The notes under the pieces are model-generated. The model saw nothing but the letters and a program-made list of their open reading frames with translations. It was not told where the DNA came from and ran no database searches. A stretch of DNA of 64,000 nucleotides, taken from contig NC_029519.1 of NCBI RefSeq assembly GCF_001577835.2, positions 25,952,045 to 26,016,044 on the forward strand, given 5' to 3'. Positions 12,601 through 27,181 of this stretch are shown here, in pieces. A program made the translations under genes and the position numbers. Source of the DNA: Coturnix japonica (lineage: Eukaryota > Chordata > Aves > Galliformes > Phasianidae). Within the stretch, counting starts at the first letter, position 1. Each line of letters opens with the position of its first letter.

Positions 12601-15600
12601 AAAGGTGCCTCAGGATTTATTTAAGGAAAACAGATTGTCTCTAAGGCTGATGCCAAATAACTCATCGCCTGAGTTATCACTCCTCAATCAAAAAGTAGAT
12701 GAAGAAATTACATAAGTCATTTAGACAGCGATCACCATGGAGTTACGCTGGGCTCTCATGTCAGTGATTAAACAGCCAGCTTCCCTGACAGCGGTGAGTT
12801 ATTCCTCTTATCACCAGCAGAGCTGCCGAAAGAATCATCAGGGCTACAGGCACAGAAAAGACGAGGCCTCTCCAAACTCAAGTGATGAAAACACAGTGTT
12901 TTATTACTCTATTTTCATTGCCATAATTTAAGTTTAAACAAATTACAGTGTTAAACATAGACAACAATGCTCTCACTATAAACTCAGACTTCTATTTCTT
13001 TTCCAGGCCACAGTCTTTGGGATTCTGTCCCCATCACCATCTGCCCCAACCTGTCTCATAACTGAGCCCGTATCTTGTAGCCTTGCCAAAGCCAGTAAAA
13101 AATATTGGGTGTTTTATTATTACAAATTATGCTTTGGTCACTTTGGAGGTTGATTTTCTCTCTAATAATAGTAATGACTTAGTCCAGGAAATTGGTCCAT
13201 TTTTGCTGCACTTTAACATAACTAGAAAGAAGTCACATGTGATAAGAAAGAATACAAGTGTTTAGAATTAGATATCTACCAAGACCGACTGCCTTTAAAT
13301 ATCCTAAATAAAGCAAGAATATACTAATTCTCTTGTATAGTTTTAAATTCTTCTTTAGAAACCTTATAGGTCTTATAGAAAGCAAGTTTTGTGAGCCTGA
13401 CTTTAATTTTAGCAGAATCTCAGTTAATAACACTGCAGGCATAAACCCCCTTTTAACAGTCCATAATACTGAACTGAAGACAGGATTGCTAAAGAACTTT
13501 GTTATTTTTTCTCTCTAATAAACCAGCATTACAGACTTTCAGCAGGTGTCTTTAATAGACCCAGTTATTAAAAAAGTATCGCATGAAATAAATTCAGACC
13601 ATTTCTCCAGCATTACTCCTCTTTCCATTACAAGAATTTCTTCTGCATATTCAGTTATTTATGCCTAAACTAAAACTCATCCTCAGACATTTTAAACCAC
13701 TGTCAGCATCCGTAATTATTCCTTACACTTAAAAATCTGCCACTGCTTCCAGTTACAGTAAAATTCCCTTCCTTTTCCTCTTTTATTATTTACCTTATTT
13801 TTTTTACAGTTTTAAAAGCTGTAGGAGTGTGTTTTGGTATGAAAGGTTCTGTTCATGAGCAGTTTTGTGTTCATTATTTTTTTTAACTGTGGAAAAAAAA
13901 AATCTCACTTTTCTAGTTTCAGTTTCATGTATTTTCTGTGCTTTAATCGCTCACAAGAACTCAAGAATGGAAACGTTAGTGCTAATTTCTTTCAACACAC
14001 CAGCTAACAGATATGTACTATTGGCATTATTACTGTTTGGGAAGTGTTGTTAGAAGTAATTTCTTCATGGTTACAAACCAGGCCAGACAGGCAACATCTC
14101 TGGGTCAGCTGATCAGTAACACTGTATGCCCAAGCCAAGTACCCAAAGGTACCTCATTTACCTATGCACATCCCACAAAATAATGCTTGTTTCTCTAATG
14201 TGATGATAGAGTTGTTGGGATTTTTTTGTTTGTTTGTTTTTCAGTCTCCAACAATCAAGTTACTTATTCTTCTAAGTAAATACAGATTTATGACCTACAG
14301 ATTTCCTCTCTTTACCTGCCATTTGCACAGGGGACCTCATCTGTACATAAAGCAGGAGGTGTTTGAGTTCTTCTGGGCTCCTTGGGCTTGACCCCATCTT
14401 AACTCCCTGCTGAGGTCAGCCTTTTTCTTCCATGGGCTTCTGTCCATATAAACCTAACATGTGGTCAGATGCAAATAGCAGCAAGTTCCTGGACTGGTTA
14501 GGAGACAAGATCTAAGACAACCTTAAGAAGTACCTAGGGATGTGGCAGGTTTGGAGTGAGAATCCTCTGGAGTAATTCTACTGAAAGCTCCGAAGTTATT
14601 CTGTGTTTCTATGCAGATATAAGATATATATTTTAACCAAGTAAACTTCTGTCTGTCAGCAGCACACATTCCCAAACATTATCCATCAGAGTATATACTC
14701 ACTGTGGGAAAAAACATCACAATATCCAGGCACTGCTGGGGCTCAATCTATCGCAGACCCCTGAAACTCAGCTCAACTCATAAATCCTCACTTGCCTCAG
14801 CAAGAGTCCTTAAGTGCATTAAAAACAGGAAGGCATGCAACAACTGTCAGCTAGAAATACCACGATACATAGTTTTATGAGTTTGCCTGATGGTGGAATA
14901 CTTTAAGATGCTCACACAATACAGAACCCTTAAGAGATTGATTGTTGTGCAGATCTTTAAAGAAATGTACACAATACCTTTAGCATCATAACTTTTTACA
15001 GCTGTTGAAAAAGAACAGTTTGAGGCAATCATCAGGGTCAGTGGGATGAAACTGGAGTAGCAGAGCCTTTTTCCATAGGTACAGGTACTTCCTAACAAGC
15101 AGCACCTTAGCTTTGTAGTTGAACAGTCACCAGCTCAAGGTCATAACTGCACAGCAGTCCTTGTTTTTAGTCAAGCTACCAGAACTTCAGGCTGAAGAAA
15201 AACAGCCTTTTTTTTATGGTAATCATTATTTAGGTTACAATTTCAAGCTCTTCAAAAACTGGCAAGAAACATTAAAGAATCTGAATGCTGTTTTCTTCAA
15301 CCTCATAACTGGGCTTGGGGAAACCATTCATGAAAACTGATAAGAAGCTATGGAAAAAAAAGATGCCCCATACCCTTTCAGTCAGATGCCTGCATAAAAA
15401 TATTCCCACAGCAAGGTGTGGCTGCTTTTACCTTCACCAGTTGCAGCTAGTCTTCTAGGTATTATTAGGACCACCAAAGTACCCAGATCCCTCAACTACC
15501 TTGTATCTACTAGGCTCCGTACACTGTGATGTGTTGGGAGGAATACATACAAGTAGTACTTTGCGGATTCTTTTCCACTGGTGTTTTCTACTGTCTTGTT

Positions 15601-16720
15601 GACCTACCTGATCTTTCTGCAACAGACACACAACACAAACACAGAAAACCAGTACAGGCAAATCCACACCATTTACTGCACAAAATAGCAGCATAGGACA
15701 CATGAACACATTCCTGGGAACCACTCTGCAGCTCTGCCCTGCCTCGTTACCTCCACAGAGCTGCCTCACCACATACAACACCATCCTGAACTATGAGGTA
15801 TGAAGAACAGCAGAAACTCATCACAGAAATTCAGAACTGCTGATGTGATGATGCAGCACCTGAAATAATCAGACACTTCATGAAGTAAGAGCTTTCAGAT
15901 GGATGGCTCCAAGAAATGTCGACATCTGGGAAACAAAACAAAAAAAGATGACTGGTCTGAGTTCAGATGCAGCCTCAAATATGATCTGGCACAGCACATA
16001 ATCTTGCCCACCTTTACATTTTTTCCTCTTTTATTCACTTTGGCTGCTTCATCTGCTAAAGACATAAATCATGGCTGCCTGCAGGGGCAAAGTTTAGAAG
16101 GATGCAACCACAGGCCAGGGAGCTGATGACTGACTCTGACATCTGAGAACAGCTCTGAGTAAGCTGCTGCTTTTCTATCAAGAGTGGGATCTGTTTTTTC
16201 CCCTCTAGGTATACACATTTCATAGCAACACGTTCTGTTGCTATTTAGGATTCACTGGCCACTTCCATTACAAATGTTCTTTTCCTAAGATTTATAACCA
16301 CAGCTTTTGTTACAAAGCCCAACGCCAGACAAAACTTGCCTCATTTTGGGTTTTATTGCAAAGCCTGGACTAGGGCCAGCTTCACACAAGTTTTTGCATT
16401 TCTTTTGGTGAGCCTGAGACAGTTGCATCCTAAGACAAGATGTAAGAACAATACATACTGTAGGGTCTGCACTCAGCAAACACTTCTTAACTCACAGTTA
16501 AAAACAAGGAATCCTCAGCCTTCAAAACAGGATCAGTGTTGAATGGAGGGCTAAATCCAACGATAGAAACCAACAAAAATGCTTGCGTGGACCCCAGCGA
16601 GAATCAAAATAGCTGCATTTTGAGCAGCTTTATTTATAACTGTATAATTTTAAATGATAACACCAAAAATAGACATTGCAATGTCAGTTCAGTGTAATTT
16701 TTTTTCAAGCCACTCCAACC

Positions 16721-16746
16721 TTTTTTTTTTTTCTCTTTTTTTTTTT
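16721..16746. repeat. T-rich tract
   Basis: Two runs of T separated by a single CTC break, 26 bases in all. It could be the tail of an old retroposon on the minus strand, but no body is recognisable next to it. Confidence 0.65.
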
Positions 16747-19700
16747 GGTAGAGTAGTAACATAAATAATAAATAAAGAGTTTTCCAGCTAGTTTTAAAGG
16801 GCTTTGTGTTATACATCTACCAAGGGACCTTCACAGGTAGGTAATGATCCAGCAAGGCAGCCAGCTTGACTGGAGGGTTATTAGGCTCTCACCCTCCCCA
16901 TCGCTCTGTGCCACTGCTTTTACTCTCTCCACCTCCATTGTATCTGTAAAAGCAGCAGGTCCGCAGCCAAGCACTGCACGCTCCCCACAGCCAGCAACTT
17001 CCTCTGAAGCTGCAGTGCGTAATTACAACCAGCTGTGCAGACACCGCCAAGGAGGCTCCCACACTCCTGAAGGGAAAGCAAAGAGGGAGCAGCAATCCCC
17101 CCTTTCCTGCAGCCGCAGATGCTAAAAGGATTGGGCACTTCGGCCTCCCTCCCTCTTCTCTCCTCCACTAAATCCATTTGTTTGAGGGAGGAAAGCCTCC
17201 TTGTGGCCCCTGCTGCTCCCTCAGCCTGACCTGCTGGAGGCTGCCTGAGCCACTGCCCCTTCCCCAGGGACAGGGTCATGAGCTGCACTGTGAGGCTGCG
17301 TGACCCATTCAGCCAACAATCCCATGTTTAGGCTCTTCCTACTTGCTAGCTCCTGGGAGTTCCATCTGCAGTGCAGAGTTATCTTTTTAAAGGCTGAATC
17401 CTTGCTGCCAGCTGTCAAAGTACCCAGTAAACTTAAAGGCCTTCGAGTATCTTGGACACAGGATATATACAGGTGGTGCAATCACCAGATTAATGCTTTG
17501 CACTTACACAGCACTGAGATCACAGCACACAGATGAACTCTATCTCTTAATACCAAAGTGAGACTAGAACCTTAATTTATAACTAGAGAAAGCAATATCA
17601 GATGCATTGAACACCTTGCTCAAAACAACAGAAAAAAATCTATGAAAGAGCTGGGGACAAACAAGTCCTGCATTCTAATGCTTACATCACATCGGGATTG
17701 CACAATGATAGCTTTCCTTTCTATGATATACAGAACTGCAGCCTCAGCTTCACTAGGCAGGTAGTGAGAGCTCATGTGAAAGAATTGTGCACCACATGAG
17801 ATCACCCAGCATTCCCTCCTACAGGATGCAGAGCTAAGCATTGAGGCAGCCATCACAAATGTCACTGTTCACAACCAATAAATTCTGCAAAAGCAGAATA
17901 CAGAGGGCTCCCTAAAGCCACGACGTATATGATCAGGGCTTTTGGGTAGTGCATTGGATCAGCCACATGCAGGCACTGTGGCTAACAGCAGTACATGAAA
18001 AGCAGCATAAGTGATGCCCAAGTGATTTAGGGGCACAACACACTCTCAGAATGGATTTCACACTCTAGAAACATAAAAACTAGATAAGAATGTTTCTATT
18101 TTCCTCCAGGGTAGAGGAGCAAAGCCAGAACAGTACATGAAATCACCATGCCAAAGTCATGTTAAGGTTTTTTTTGTGCCATGGTAAAGTTACATACCTG
18201 TACAGGAATCCTGTCAGGTTCCCTGTTTGCACTTTTCCTATGGGTGTAAGCACACCTCAAACATTTTAGCTTTCACGGTTTAATTTTGTACTTTCCCAGC
18301 ATTACTTACACAGTGCACACATTTCCACTTCTTTGCTTATTACTGCAGCAACAGGGTGCTGTTAAGAGTTCTGCACCGTCCCAGCTTCTCAAACCATAGC
18401 TTAGCATATTAGCTTTGGCACTAAGACAGGCTTAGGAAATTGCCCTCCTCTGTTTGTCTTGCCCACTCTGTTTGTTGGGCTAAAAAAGTGTGTTTATCTT
18501 GATTCATTTCACTAATGTCATTCCAGCTGATCCAATTAACACTGGCAAAAGAGGGAAGCAAGGGGTGGTAAATTGTGGCAAAAGGGGAATGAATGAGAAG
18601 AGATGAGCAGATGGAAAGAGAAAGGAGTGGTAAACATTAAACTATCTTTGCTGTTGGAGAATGTACAAGGGAAAAATGTTCTCAAAGAGTTCACTTACTG
18701 GTAAATCAACTTTCCTCCTTCAAATACTTATCTCTATTACACATATTCCAGCTCACATGATTTCAAAGCGGCAGCCAAAACCTTGGAGCAGTATGTCAGA
18801 GCTCAAAGCAAAAAGCATGGACTGAAAGGACTCATTTACCAAATATAGTATATGCACCTTAATTCTCCACACTGGTCTAACACTTGGTAACAGAGCAGGT
18901 GGCTGCCTGGAGCAGAACAGAGATGCTCTGACAGTTGGCCAGTAGTGCTGCTCAGTCTCCAGCAGTGCAAACTCCGCTGTAAGTAATGACGGCTGTTTTG
19001 TTGAGTGCTGTGATACAGTCCAAGACCCTGTTAAAATGTGTGGGGTAAGAAACTGCTGTGACCTTTAAGTAGTGGAAAGCAGACATTTTTCAGCCAGGTA
19101 GACAAAACTCTTCTCGTATCCCATGTTCATGGTGCATTTCTGGGGGACCCATGTCTCTGTGCTCAAGCTTCAGTGTAAAGGCCTTCAGCAAAAGGATCAA
19201 GAAGTTCAGGAATGACAACAAGATGATAAGAAGGACGGTGTTGTGTCTTCCAGAAACCTCATGAAATATTCCCCCAAATAGACTGCAGTAGTAAAGGCAA
19301 GGATGGCTTTCTCCAGAGAGAATTCTGTCAAACCAAGAAATTTAGCATCTAAACACATCCAGGATATGAGGCAAAACTTAAAAATCTATGTGAGATAAAT
19401 TGATCCAAGCTCTTAGTTAAACTCACTTTTAGGCTAAGAAATGTAAAAGCTGACTACTGACATGCCTTCCTGAGGGCAGAACATTAAACTGTAGAGATGT
19501 GTGCTTGTTCCATGCCAAGAGAAACACAGGTCAAACCCCAACAGTACAGAAAGAGAGAAGGAAGAACATATTTTAGCTACAGCTACCATACAACTTAGGT
19601 CAAAGACCCTCAGGTCTCATTTAACACAAAGTACAAAAGAAAAGCACTAAAAGACTGGAAAGGAGGGTGGTTGTAGGAAAACAGTTCACTGAAAAAGGCA

Positions 19701-21384
19701 CAAGAAACAAACAAGTGGGTTTTGAAAGAGCTGAAATACAGCTTAGACTGCAAAAGTACAATTCTAAGTTAAAGCAACCGGGAGAGGAAAAAAGAACAGA
19801 GGAAAGAGAAACACACACCACAGTAAAGCACAAAGATAGGCACATGTACATTCCACAGCAAGGAGAAGTAAAATCCAAACCTAAGCACATGAGGTATGCA
19901 AAGGTATACACAAGGAAGCATGCTCCAGGGAGAACAGGAGAAAAAGGCTCTGTACCCAGAACTAAAGTCTAACTCCTACTGCCATAAAGGCTGATGCACT
20001 TTATGACAGGCACAGGGTAGTAAGGGGAAAGCTCATGCATGGACAGCGCCACTTTGGCAGCATTTTGCCTTGTGTCCGTGATTAATAAGCAAATGGTGAA
20101 GCAGCAGAAGCAGATGTACAGGCATAAACATATACAGCAGAACTGTCCACCTCTTTGTTTTGCACTGTGTCCATTCCAACCCAGGACATTCTATGGTGGA
20201 AACTCCAGAACTCCAGAACTTTTCCAAGCAACCTGTTTCAGCCTTCAGCTTCACAACAAAAAAAGCTTTCTTGTTCAACATGTAGATGGAATTTCTTATA
20301 TTGAAATTTGAATCTACTGCCCTTCATTTAAGCAGCAAAATCTTTCTGTGTTTTTGGTTATTTTCCCCCCTACAAATGTGATATAAACTAGGGAGTTCCT
20401 TATTTTTAGCAAAGGAACAAAAGGTAAATTTCTATCAAGATTTACACAAGTACCAGCAAGTTTCTCCAGACAGTCTAGCAATAATTGCCAATGGTGTTGT
20501 CAGAATTTGGAAAGTATCTTATTTCAACAAATTCAATTTGATTGCTAAGTTCCACTTTCAAGAAAGGGAAATGCAATTGTAGGTTTGGGGCCTCTAACCC
20601 TTTCCAGCAAAAACCTAAGAATTAAAGCTGGTAAGGTCTGATGGGAGTGATAAAATTCTGAACTTCGCAACCTTCAGAACTCCCCCATCTCTCATATCCC
20701 CACTCCCCTCCCTGCAAATTGTTATAGCAATGGTTACAATGATGAAAATTTCCACTTGAAAGAATGAATTTTTATTTCATTTCATTTTTGCTACCTTCAG
20801 GCTCTCCAGAACTGCTCAGCATACAACCGCTGAGAATTTGGTCTTGGCTAACTATTTTCCTCTGCTAGTTTTTGCTCTCAGCAAAGTAAAACAGCTATCA
20901 CAGATTTGGCACAGCAGAGTAGGAAAGTTTTTTTTACGCTCTTTTTGCATCATGAGCCATTATTAACTTACCCTGAAATCGGAATATATTAGTGTGATGC
21001 AGGAGACAGTTTCTGGCTAAATTGGCAGGCCTGGTAATTAGAGATAATCTTTTATTTCTATCTGTACATCCTCAAAAGATAATAATTGTAGTTGTTCAAT
21101 GACAGGCACTTTTACTATTTTCTTCCAGAGAAAAACTGAAATTTCCGGCATGTTAATCATGAAAAAGTCACCATCATAAGAAATCATCCTCCAAAAAATG
21201 GACATAAGATAGAAGTGCAATGAATATAGAAAAAAAAAATCTTTACTAGCCCATAGGCTACAGTAGAGGTGCTGTGAGGCTGTAAAGACAGACTAAGCGT
21301 GGAGAGCTGTTCTGATTAAGGGACAAAGAACACAGCTTCTTAGGGATGTCAATATCAAAGAGTGACTGGAATTACTTAGAATGG

Positions 21385-21655
21385 TTCAAGGTAATAAATC
21401 GTAAGCAAATGGAATGTACTTAAGAAAGGAGAAATTTAGGTCACATCTCAGGAAAAGATTTCTAATAGTGAAGAGCAGAAGGTTATGGAATATTTGCCTG
21501 AAGGAAGAGACACAAGGCACATCCCTGGGGACTTTTAAAACTACACTGGAAAAAGCACCGAAGTATTTGGTACACAATCTTACACCAGGAAGGAGAAGGG
21601 CTGGGTGATCTAATTGGGCTTTTCCATCTCTCCTTGCAGTGACTCAGTGGTAATT
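21385..21655 (+). repeat. Old CR1 LINE 3' end
   Basis: The sequence follows the CR1 3' layout: AATTTAGGTCACATCTCAGG, a weakened ATGGAATATTTGCCTGAAGG zone, CATCCCTGGGGACTTTTAAAA, then GGTGATCTAATTGGGCTTTT. It is more diverged than the copies at 22.7, 47.7 and 50.4 kb, and the terminal ATTCTATGATTC repeat is not clear. Confidence 0.65.
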
Positions 21656-21842
21656 CCGCTGGCCAGCTCCAGTTTCAAACAGAAAAAAATCCAGCAGCAA
21701 CAGTAAGCACCTCCTGCTGAATGCAAGTGCTGCAGAATAACTCACCCCGGGACACAATGCAAATGTTCTTCAGAAATGAAAACAGAGCCCATGTTTTAGG
21801 TTCTCTTTATGTGAATATGTCTACCTTATAATGAGAATTAAA

Positions 21843-21864
21843 ATATATATATATATATATATAT
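21843..21864. repeat. (AT)n microsatellite
   Basis: Eleven AT units, directly followed by TGTGG and a run of A residues. Confidence 0.9.
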
Positions 21865-22199
21865 GTGGAAAAAAAAAAAGAACCATCATTGTGTGGGCAT
21901 TTCTACCAAGGATCAGATGTGCTCGATGTGGCTGCACACATTGAAAACTGAAAATATTGAATCGAAATTGCACGGATTCTGCTCAATTCAGGTCGATTCT
22001 GCAGGTACATTACAATGTTGCTCAGCATGAAGAAGAAGGACAGAATTGGGTTCTGTGAACTTTCAAAGGCAGGCTTACACTTTTCTTGCTTTCTGCCTTT
22101 TTTTTCTAGCTGACGCCGAGGGAATAAAGGAAAAAAAAAAGAGAGAGGTGGTATATTTTACACAGGCAGATATCTGAAAATCTTATTCTTTCCACTTGA

Positions 22200-22330
22200 A
22201 ATAGCTGCTACCTGGTGCTGCTCTCGGTCGGGAAAGGAAGCTGCAGCTGGGCACGCAGCCCCGCTTCAGAAGCTGTGAACTCACCGCTGCAGGCTCGCCG
22301 CCTGGCGGCACAGCAAAGCCTGAACCCACG
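22200..22330 (-). other. Isolated CpG-rich patch, possible non-coding first exon
   Basis: About 130 bases with roughly ten CpGs sit in AT-rich, CpG-poor intergenic DNA. On the minus strand a strong donor (CAGCG then GTGAGT) lies at 22284-22279, so a minus-strand exon could end at 22285. No open frame of note is present. It may be a small promoter or enhancer of an unannotated non-coding RNA, or an orphan CpG cluster. Confidence 0.3.
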
Positions 22331-22747
22331 TTAAAGGCCTTCCCAAAGGATTAATGAGCGAATATTTACCAGGCCCATCCAACTACCTCCTTGTTTATTC
22401 CCTTCCAAAACACAACAATGGCCCATATTCACTGGGACGTCAGGACACCCTGCGTGGGACTGGGATTATTTACACGTACTGTGTGTGCCCCGAGTGCAGC
22501 TGCATGTAAATGTCTGAGAACACAGTCCTAGGAAAGTCATTTGAAAAATAATTTCCTCTTCACATAGCAGCTGCTGAGGTAATTAAGTCACTAATTCTTG
22601 GCAAGTCCCACAGATCCCAAGGGGCTGCTTGCACGTGGCAGCATTTGTGGATGCACACAATCCCCAATTCTGAACTAGCTCAATGCAGACTTCCAGTATT
22701 GAAAGAGAGTTCATAAACATGAGGAAAATCAACTTTGTACAAGAGCA

Positions 22748-23033
22748 GATAGAGACAGGACAAGAGGAAATGATTTAAAACTAAAGGAGGGAAGATTTAT
22801 ATTGGATGTCAGGTGGAAGTTTTTCACTGAGAGTGGTGAGGTGCCAGAACAGGCTGCCCAGAGAGACTGTGTGTGCCCCAACCCTGGAGGTGCTCAAGGC
22901 CAGGTTGGGTGGAGCCCTGGGCAGCCTGGTCTGGTACTTGATCCAGTGTCTGGCAGCCCTACCTGTGGCAAGAGGGTTGGAACTTAATGATCTTTGAATT
23001 CTCTTCCAAGCCAAGCCATTCTATGATTCTATT
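22748..23033 (+). repeat. CR1 LINE 3' end fragment
   Basis: Typical CR1 3' terminus: GACAAGAGGAAATGATTTAAA, GGATGTCAGGTGGAAG, CCAGAACAGGCTGCCCAGAG, GGTGCTCAAGGCCAGG, and the terminal ATTCTATGATTCTAT. It is 5'-truncated to about 285 bp, as is usual for CR1, without poly-A. Frames inside it (22781-23014 and others) are repeat noise. Confidence 0.93.
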
Positions 23034-25901
23034 ATTAAATCAACACATACTGCTATGAACATGCATCTCCCCAGAAATATTATTACGTAGACATACATCA
23101 GAACTGCTGCTATATACCATTGCTAACACACCTCCTTAAGACAGGCCTTTAACTCTCAAGTTGCAGAACTGCCAGTAAATATCACACAAAATGCAAAGCT
23201 ATTGATAATAGAACAAGGAACAGGCTTGAATTTCCTTTGTCCTAAGCTTGGTCACAAAAGACAATCCTGTCCAATTAGTGAAAGATGAAGATGTCTTCAA
23301 GCATGAGCGTGTAATGATGCAAACACTTAAAAGGATGCCCATATTTTTAAGTAGTGAGATTGGAATTTTAGCCAAACGACCCACATTTAAGCCCTGATTC
23401 ATCTGGATTTCTTTTAGAAATGCCACTTGTGCTTAACTACACTACAAACATTCAGGTTCAATCACAGCTATCAAACAAGCAGGGTCTTTGATCCAGTAGA
23501 CTACTATTTCATAACTTAGGGAAGTTAACCCTTTCTTTCCACCTACTAGCAATACTTTCAATAGTATTATAAATGATGCTATTTACAGTATGCTAGGATA
23601 CTTTACTTTCATACAGATACACACTTTGTCTTTTTTTTATTACACAGCCATAAAGGCTCTAACAGAGAATCATTTCATCCCATTCTGTCTCCATCAGCAG
23701 GCAGTGAAGGATGCAGAGAGAGTATCACTATATTCTTGCCATGTTCAAAAACCATGGCTCAGGGATTTCCTTGAGTCAACATTAAAGGCCTACTAGTTCT
23801 CAGTCTTGCAACCTTCACAAAATCTGCCATACTTTCTGAAGAACACAGCACATTTAAGTTGCTCGTAGCATCATGACAAGTTTCAAGATTAGCTGTGTTG
23901 CAAAACAGATGAACTTTTGAAGAATAATTAGATAAGCTATTTAATTAATTGAGTGAATTTAGATTAATTTTGAGGTCATTTAAAGCCAAGTAAAGAATTC
24001 TGCAATAGTAGTAGGCATGTGCAGTGTCAACACTAGGATTAGAAGAAAAGGTGCAAAAGAATGACTCACGATAACAGAAAAATCCATTTAGAACTGGTAA
24101 ATTATGATTAATTTTGATAAGCTAGAGATAGGTAAATGACCATGGACAGAAACCAGCTACAAATGTTGCAAAATCATCTTGATTTCTGAGAGAGCTGGAG
24201 ATATCCAGCGTAAATACAAATGCTGTCACTTCTGTCCCTCGTCCCAAGATTAATTTCTTCTTAGACAATACAAAGAAGTTTCTAAGATGCACGATTCTGC
24301 AACACCCTCACTAAACCAGAAAAAAAGAACTATAGATCCTTTTAAATATATCAAGGTGTAGTAGCATGGATGGATAGGAATGTACTTGTAAAATGAAAGA
24401 TTTGGGACAGCAGAATGCTAGCTCTCATTGATCCTATGAACCAAACACCCCAAAGTGTTTGGAGATTAAAGTATGATCACAGTGCACAGCTGATGACATT
24501 TCTCCACAAAAAGGTGAGTATGCGCACTCAGAATGAACCATGATATGAACCGAAGCTGAGCAAGTGGTAGTGATCATCATATTCATGGCCTGAAGAACAC
24601 AAATACAAATGCAACTCCCAATTTAAGATTATCACAGAAGTTGAATGTCTACATTTTATGCAAATACTGATAAGTTCTAAGGTAAAAATGGTAAACAAGA
24701 TAGAATATGAGAAAATAAAGGGAAAAGCCGCTTGGTTTTTCAAAGGACTCATCCAAAGTTAGGTTGGACAGCTTATGAGAAAACTAAAAGGAAGTCAATA
24801 TGTGACAAGTGAAAAATAGAAGGTAACTGTTTCAGAGAACACCAACTGTTTTTCATGACTGTTACATTACAAATGCTGTAGGATGGATTGTTTCAATTTG
24901 TATCGACATCTAAACACACAAAAGTTACAACTTAACTGGCAACGTGTCAGTCCTACACAGGCAATTTTGTCCAGAGAGGTTAACTTACACAACCGCTGCT
25001 GTTTTTAGTTGCTTTGAGCATAGAATATTATTATCTTGTTAACTGAAAAATTCTATAGGACTTCCAATTTTGCTGAATCTACGTTTGTTTGAATTTTAGA
25101 TTATAAGCTAAAGGACAGCTTACACATTGTTCCAGCCATGTCATTCCCTACCGCTCACTATTTGAGGCTGAGTGCCACTGGCTTCAATGAACAAATGCTT
25201 TTAAACTGAGAGACACAAACTAGTTTTATTACCCAATTAACTTAGCTCCATGAGCATACTTAACTGTCTACAAACAGCACTGCGCTGTCATGGTGCAGGG
25301 CTCCAAACTGTTAACACTAAAAATGAAGAGAGGATATCAGTTATTTAATTTGTGTAATCTGTAACGTAAGTAGTTTAGAGAATGGACCATATGGAGAAGT
25401 TCAACAGCTGCCTGTTGTGTAACATATTCAAAATAGGAGTCACTTCCAATTATAGTATGGCTTCAAGTGTATCTCTAAAATTACTTTCCTTATACGCCCA
25501 GAAGGATTCCCTCTTCAGAATGGAAGTGTGTGGTCACAGGTTTTTATGGAGCAAGAAGGAACAGCAAAAAAGACAAAAAAGCAGAATCTTTCAGGCTATA
25601 TGAAAGTATTTTCCAAGAAAAAAAAAATGTCTCCTTGGTAAGCAGCTGCAATGCAGGACAACAACAAAGGGAAAGGAAAGACTGATGTCTCCTAAAAGGT
25701 GACAGTCAGCTCAGATACATGAGTTTAAGGGCATGGTGCAAAGAGGAACAGTAATGAAAGGCATGGACTTCAGTGAGTCTGTGGGCAGGAATTTGTGTGA
25801 TTTAATTAAATAGAAGTATGAGGAAAGGGAAGAAATTACACATGAAGCAGATTTAAAACACTTGTACAATTGGCAGGAATAAGTATTGAGCTTGTAAACA
25901 A

Positions 25902-25927
25902 AGAGAGAGAGAGACAGACAGACAGAC
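25902..25927. repeat. (AG)n/(GACA)n compound microsatellite
   Basis: An AGAGAG run passes directly into four GACA units. Confidence 0.85.
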
Positions 25928-27157
25928 CTTTATCTTCCTCCATGTCAAAGCCAGAGCTCTGAAATAATCAAACAAGTTGTCTTCCTTGACACACCATTGC
26001 TTTAATTGTTGAAGGTGAGTCAAATTGTAAAATACAAAGTATTAGCTCAAACTCTGTAAAGATCATGCAAGAATTTATGAAGATGTTTTGGAAAGGAGAT
26101 GTTCCATCTGGTTTTCACTTTCTGCTCTGATGAATGAGTCAGGTGGCCAGGGAATCAACACTGCACGGGAAGTTCTTCATTATATAATAAATTGTTAATG
26201 TGGGTTTCATGTGAAGAATGGAAAGTCCAGGGAGAGCTGAACTTCACCCAAGAATTTTATGGACTGTCTTTAAGGTGAACTGATATGTAGATGGGAAAGA
26301 AGTTAGGAGGAACAGTCAAACTTTACTGACTGAAGCTTTTAGTAGTCGTGGGATAAATCCAGGAGAGATCTCACTCTCCAAGCTCATACCAGGCTGCACT
26401 TAACTGGTGGTGGTAGGAAAACAAAATCAAGACTACTGCAAATTCAGAAGAATGAAGCAAGTGCTTCATAAGGCCACTGACAGAGCAACAGGATGATACA
26501 AGTTGGATTTCTCTGCAACAAGTGTCCACAAAGCTGCCATTCTCTGAATATATTAAGACCATATTATAAACAAACAAATACATGAAACAAAACAAATAAA
26601 CACAAACAGTCTTCTATTTCAGAAATCCTAGCCTGCCTTTTAATCAGTGCTGTACTCTAATGAGCTGTCTCCCTTGTCTCTCACAAATAACACACACTTC
26701 ACTGGTTTTCTCACTTGCATCTTCTGAAATCCAGTCACTCACATCTGTCACTCAGAGCCTTAGATTTGACATCAGCAATCAGAAACAGACAAATCTCTTA
26801 TCTCCTGAGCTGGTTTTTCCACAGGTCTTTGCTTGAGGATTATGAGTAGCAGCTCCTACTACTGCAGTTCTCTTGCTGCTCAAAGGAACCCATTCCATAA
26901 GGCTGAGGAAGACGTGGTTTGGCATGTCCGGTGGTTTATCTGTGTCTAGCTGGGATTTCAGACACTCCCTGGCTAGATCCCAGAATGATACTTCTGCAAG
27001 TGACTTAACCCATGAAGACAGAACTAAACAATTTATCAGCTGACTTGCAGAACACATACCACATATATGTATACCTGTACCATATACCTGTTTGTCAGAA
27101 CATTCTCAGGAGCCAAACGTGAATGGATCTCCATTTTGGTCAATTAAATCTATTAAA

Positions 27158-27181
27158 CCCCCCACCCCACCCCCCCCTCCC
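27158..27181. repeat. C-rich tract
   Basis: Runs of C interrupted by single A and T; the minus strand carries three G-runs. Confidence 0.75.

Noticed and set aside
15455-15784. 109-codon minus-strand frame with a hydrophobic Cys/Val stretch
   Set aside because: No homology that I can recall, no signal-peptide-like start, random-looking ends.
17221-17481. GC-richer patch near 16.9-17.3 kb as a possible exon
   Set aside because: Modest GC with few CpGs; frames on both strands lack homology and splice-site pairs, so I do not call it.
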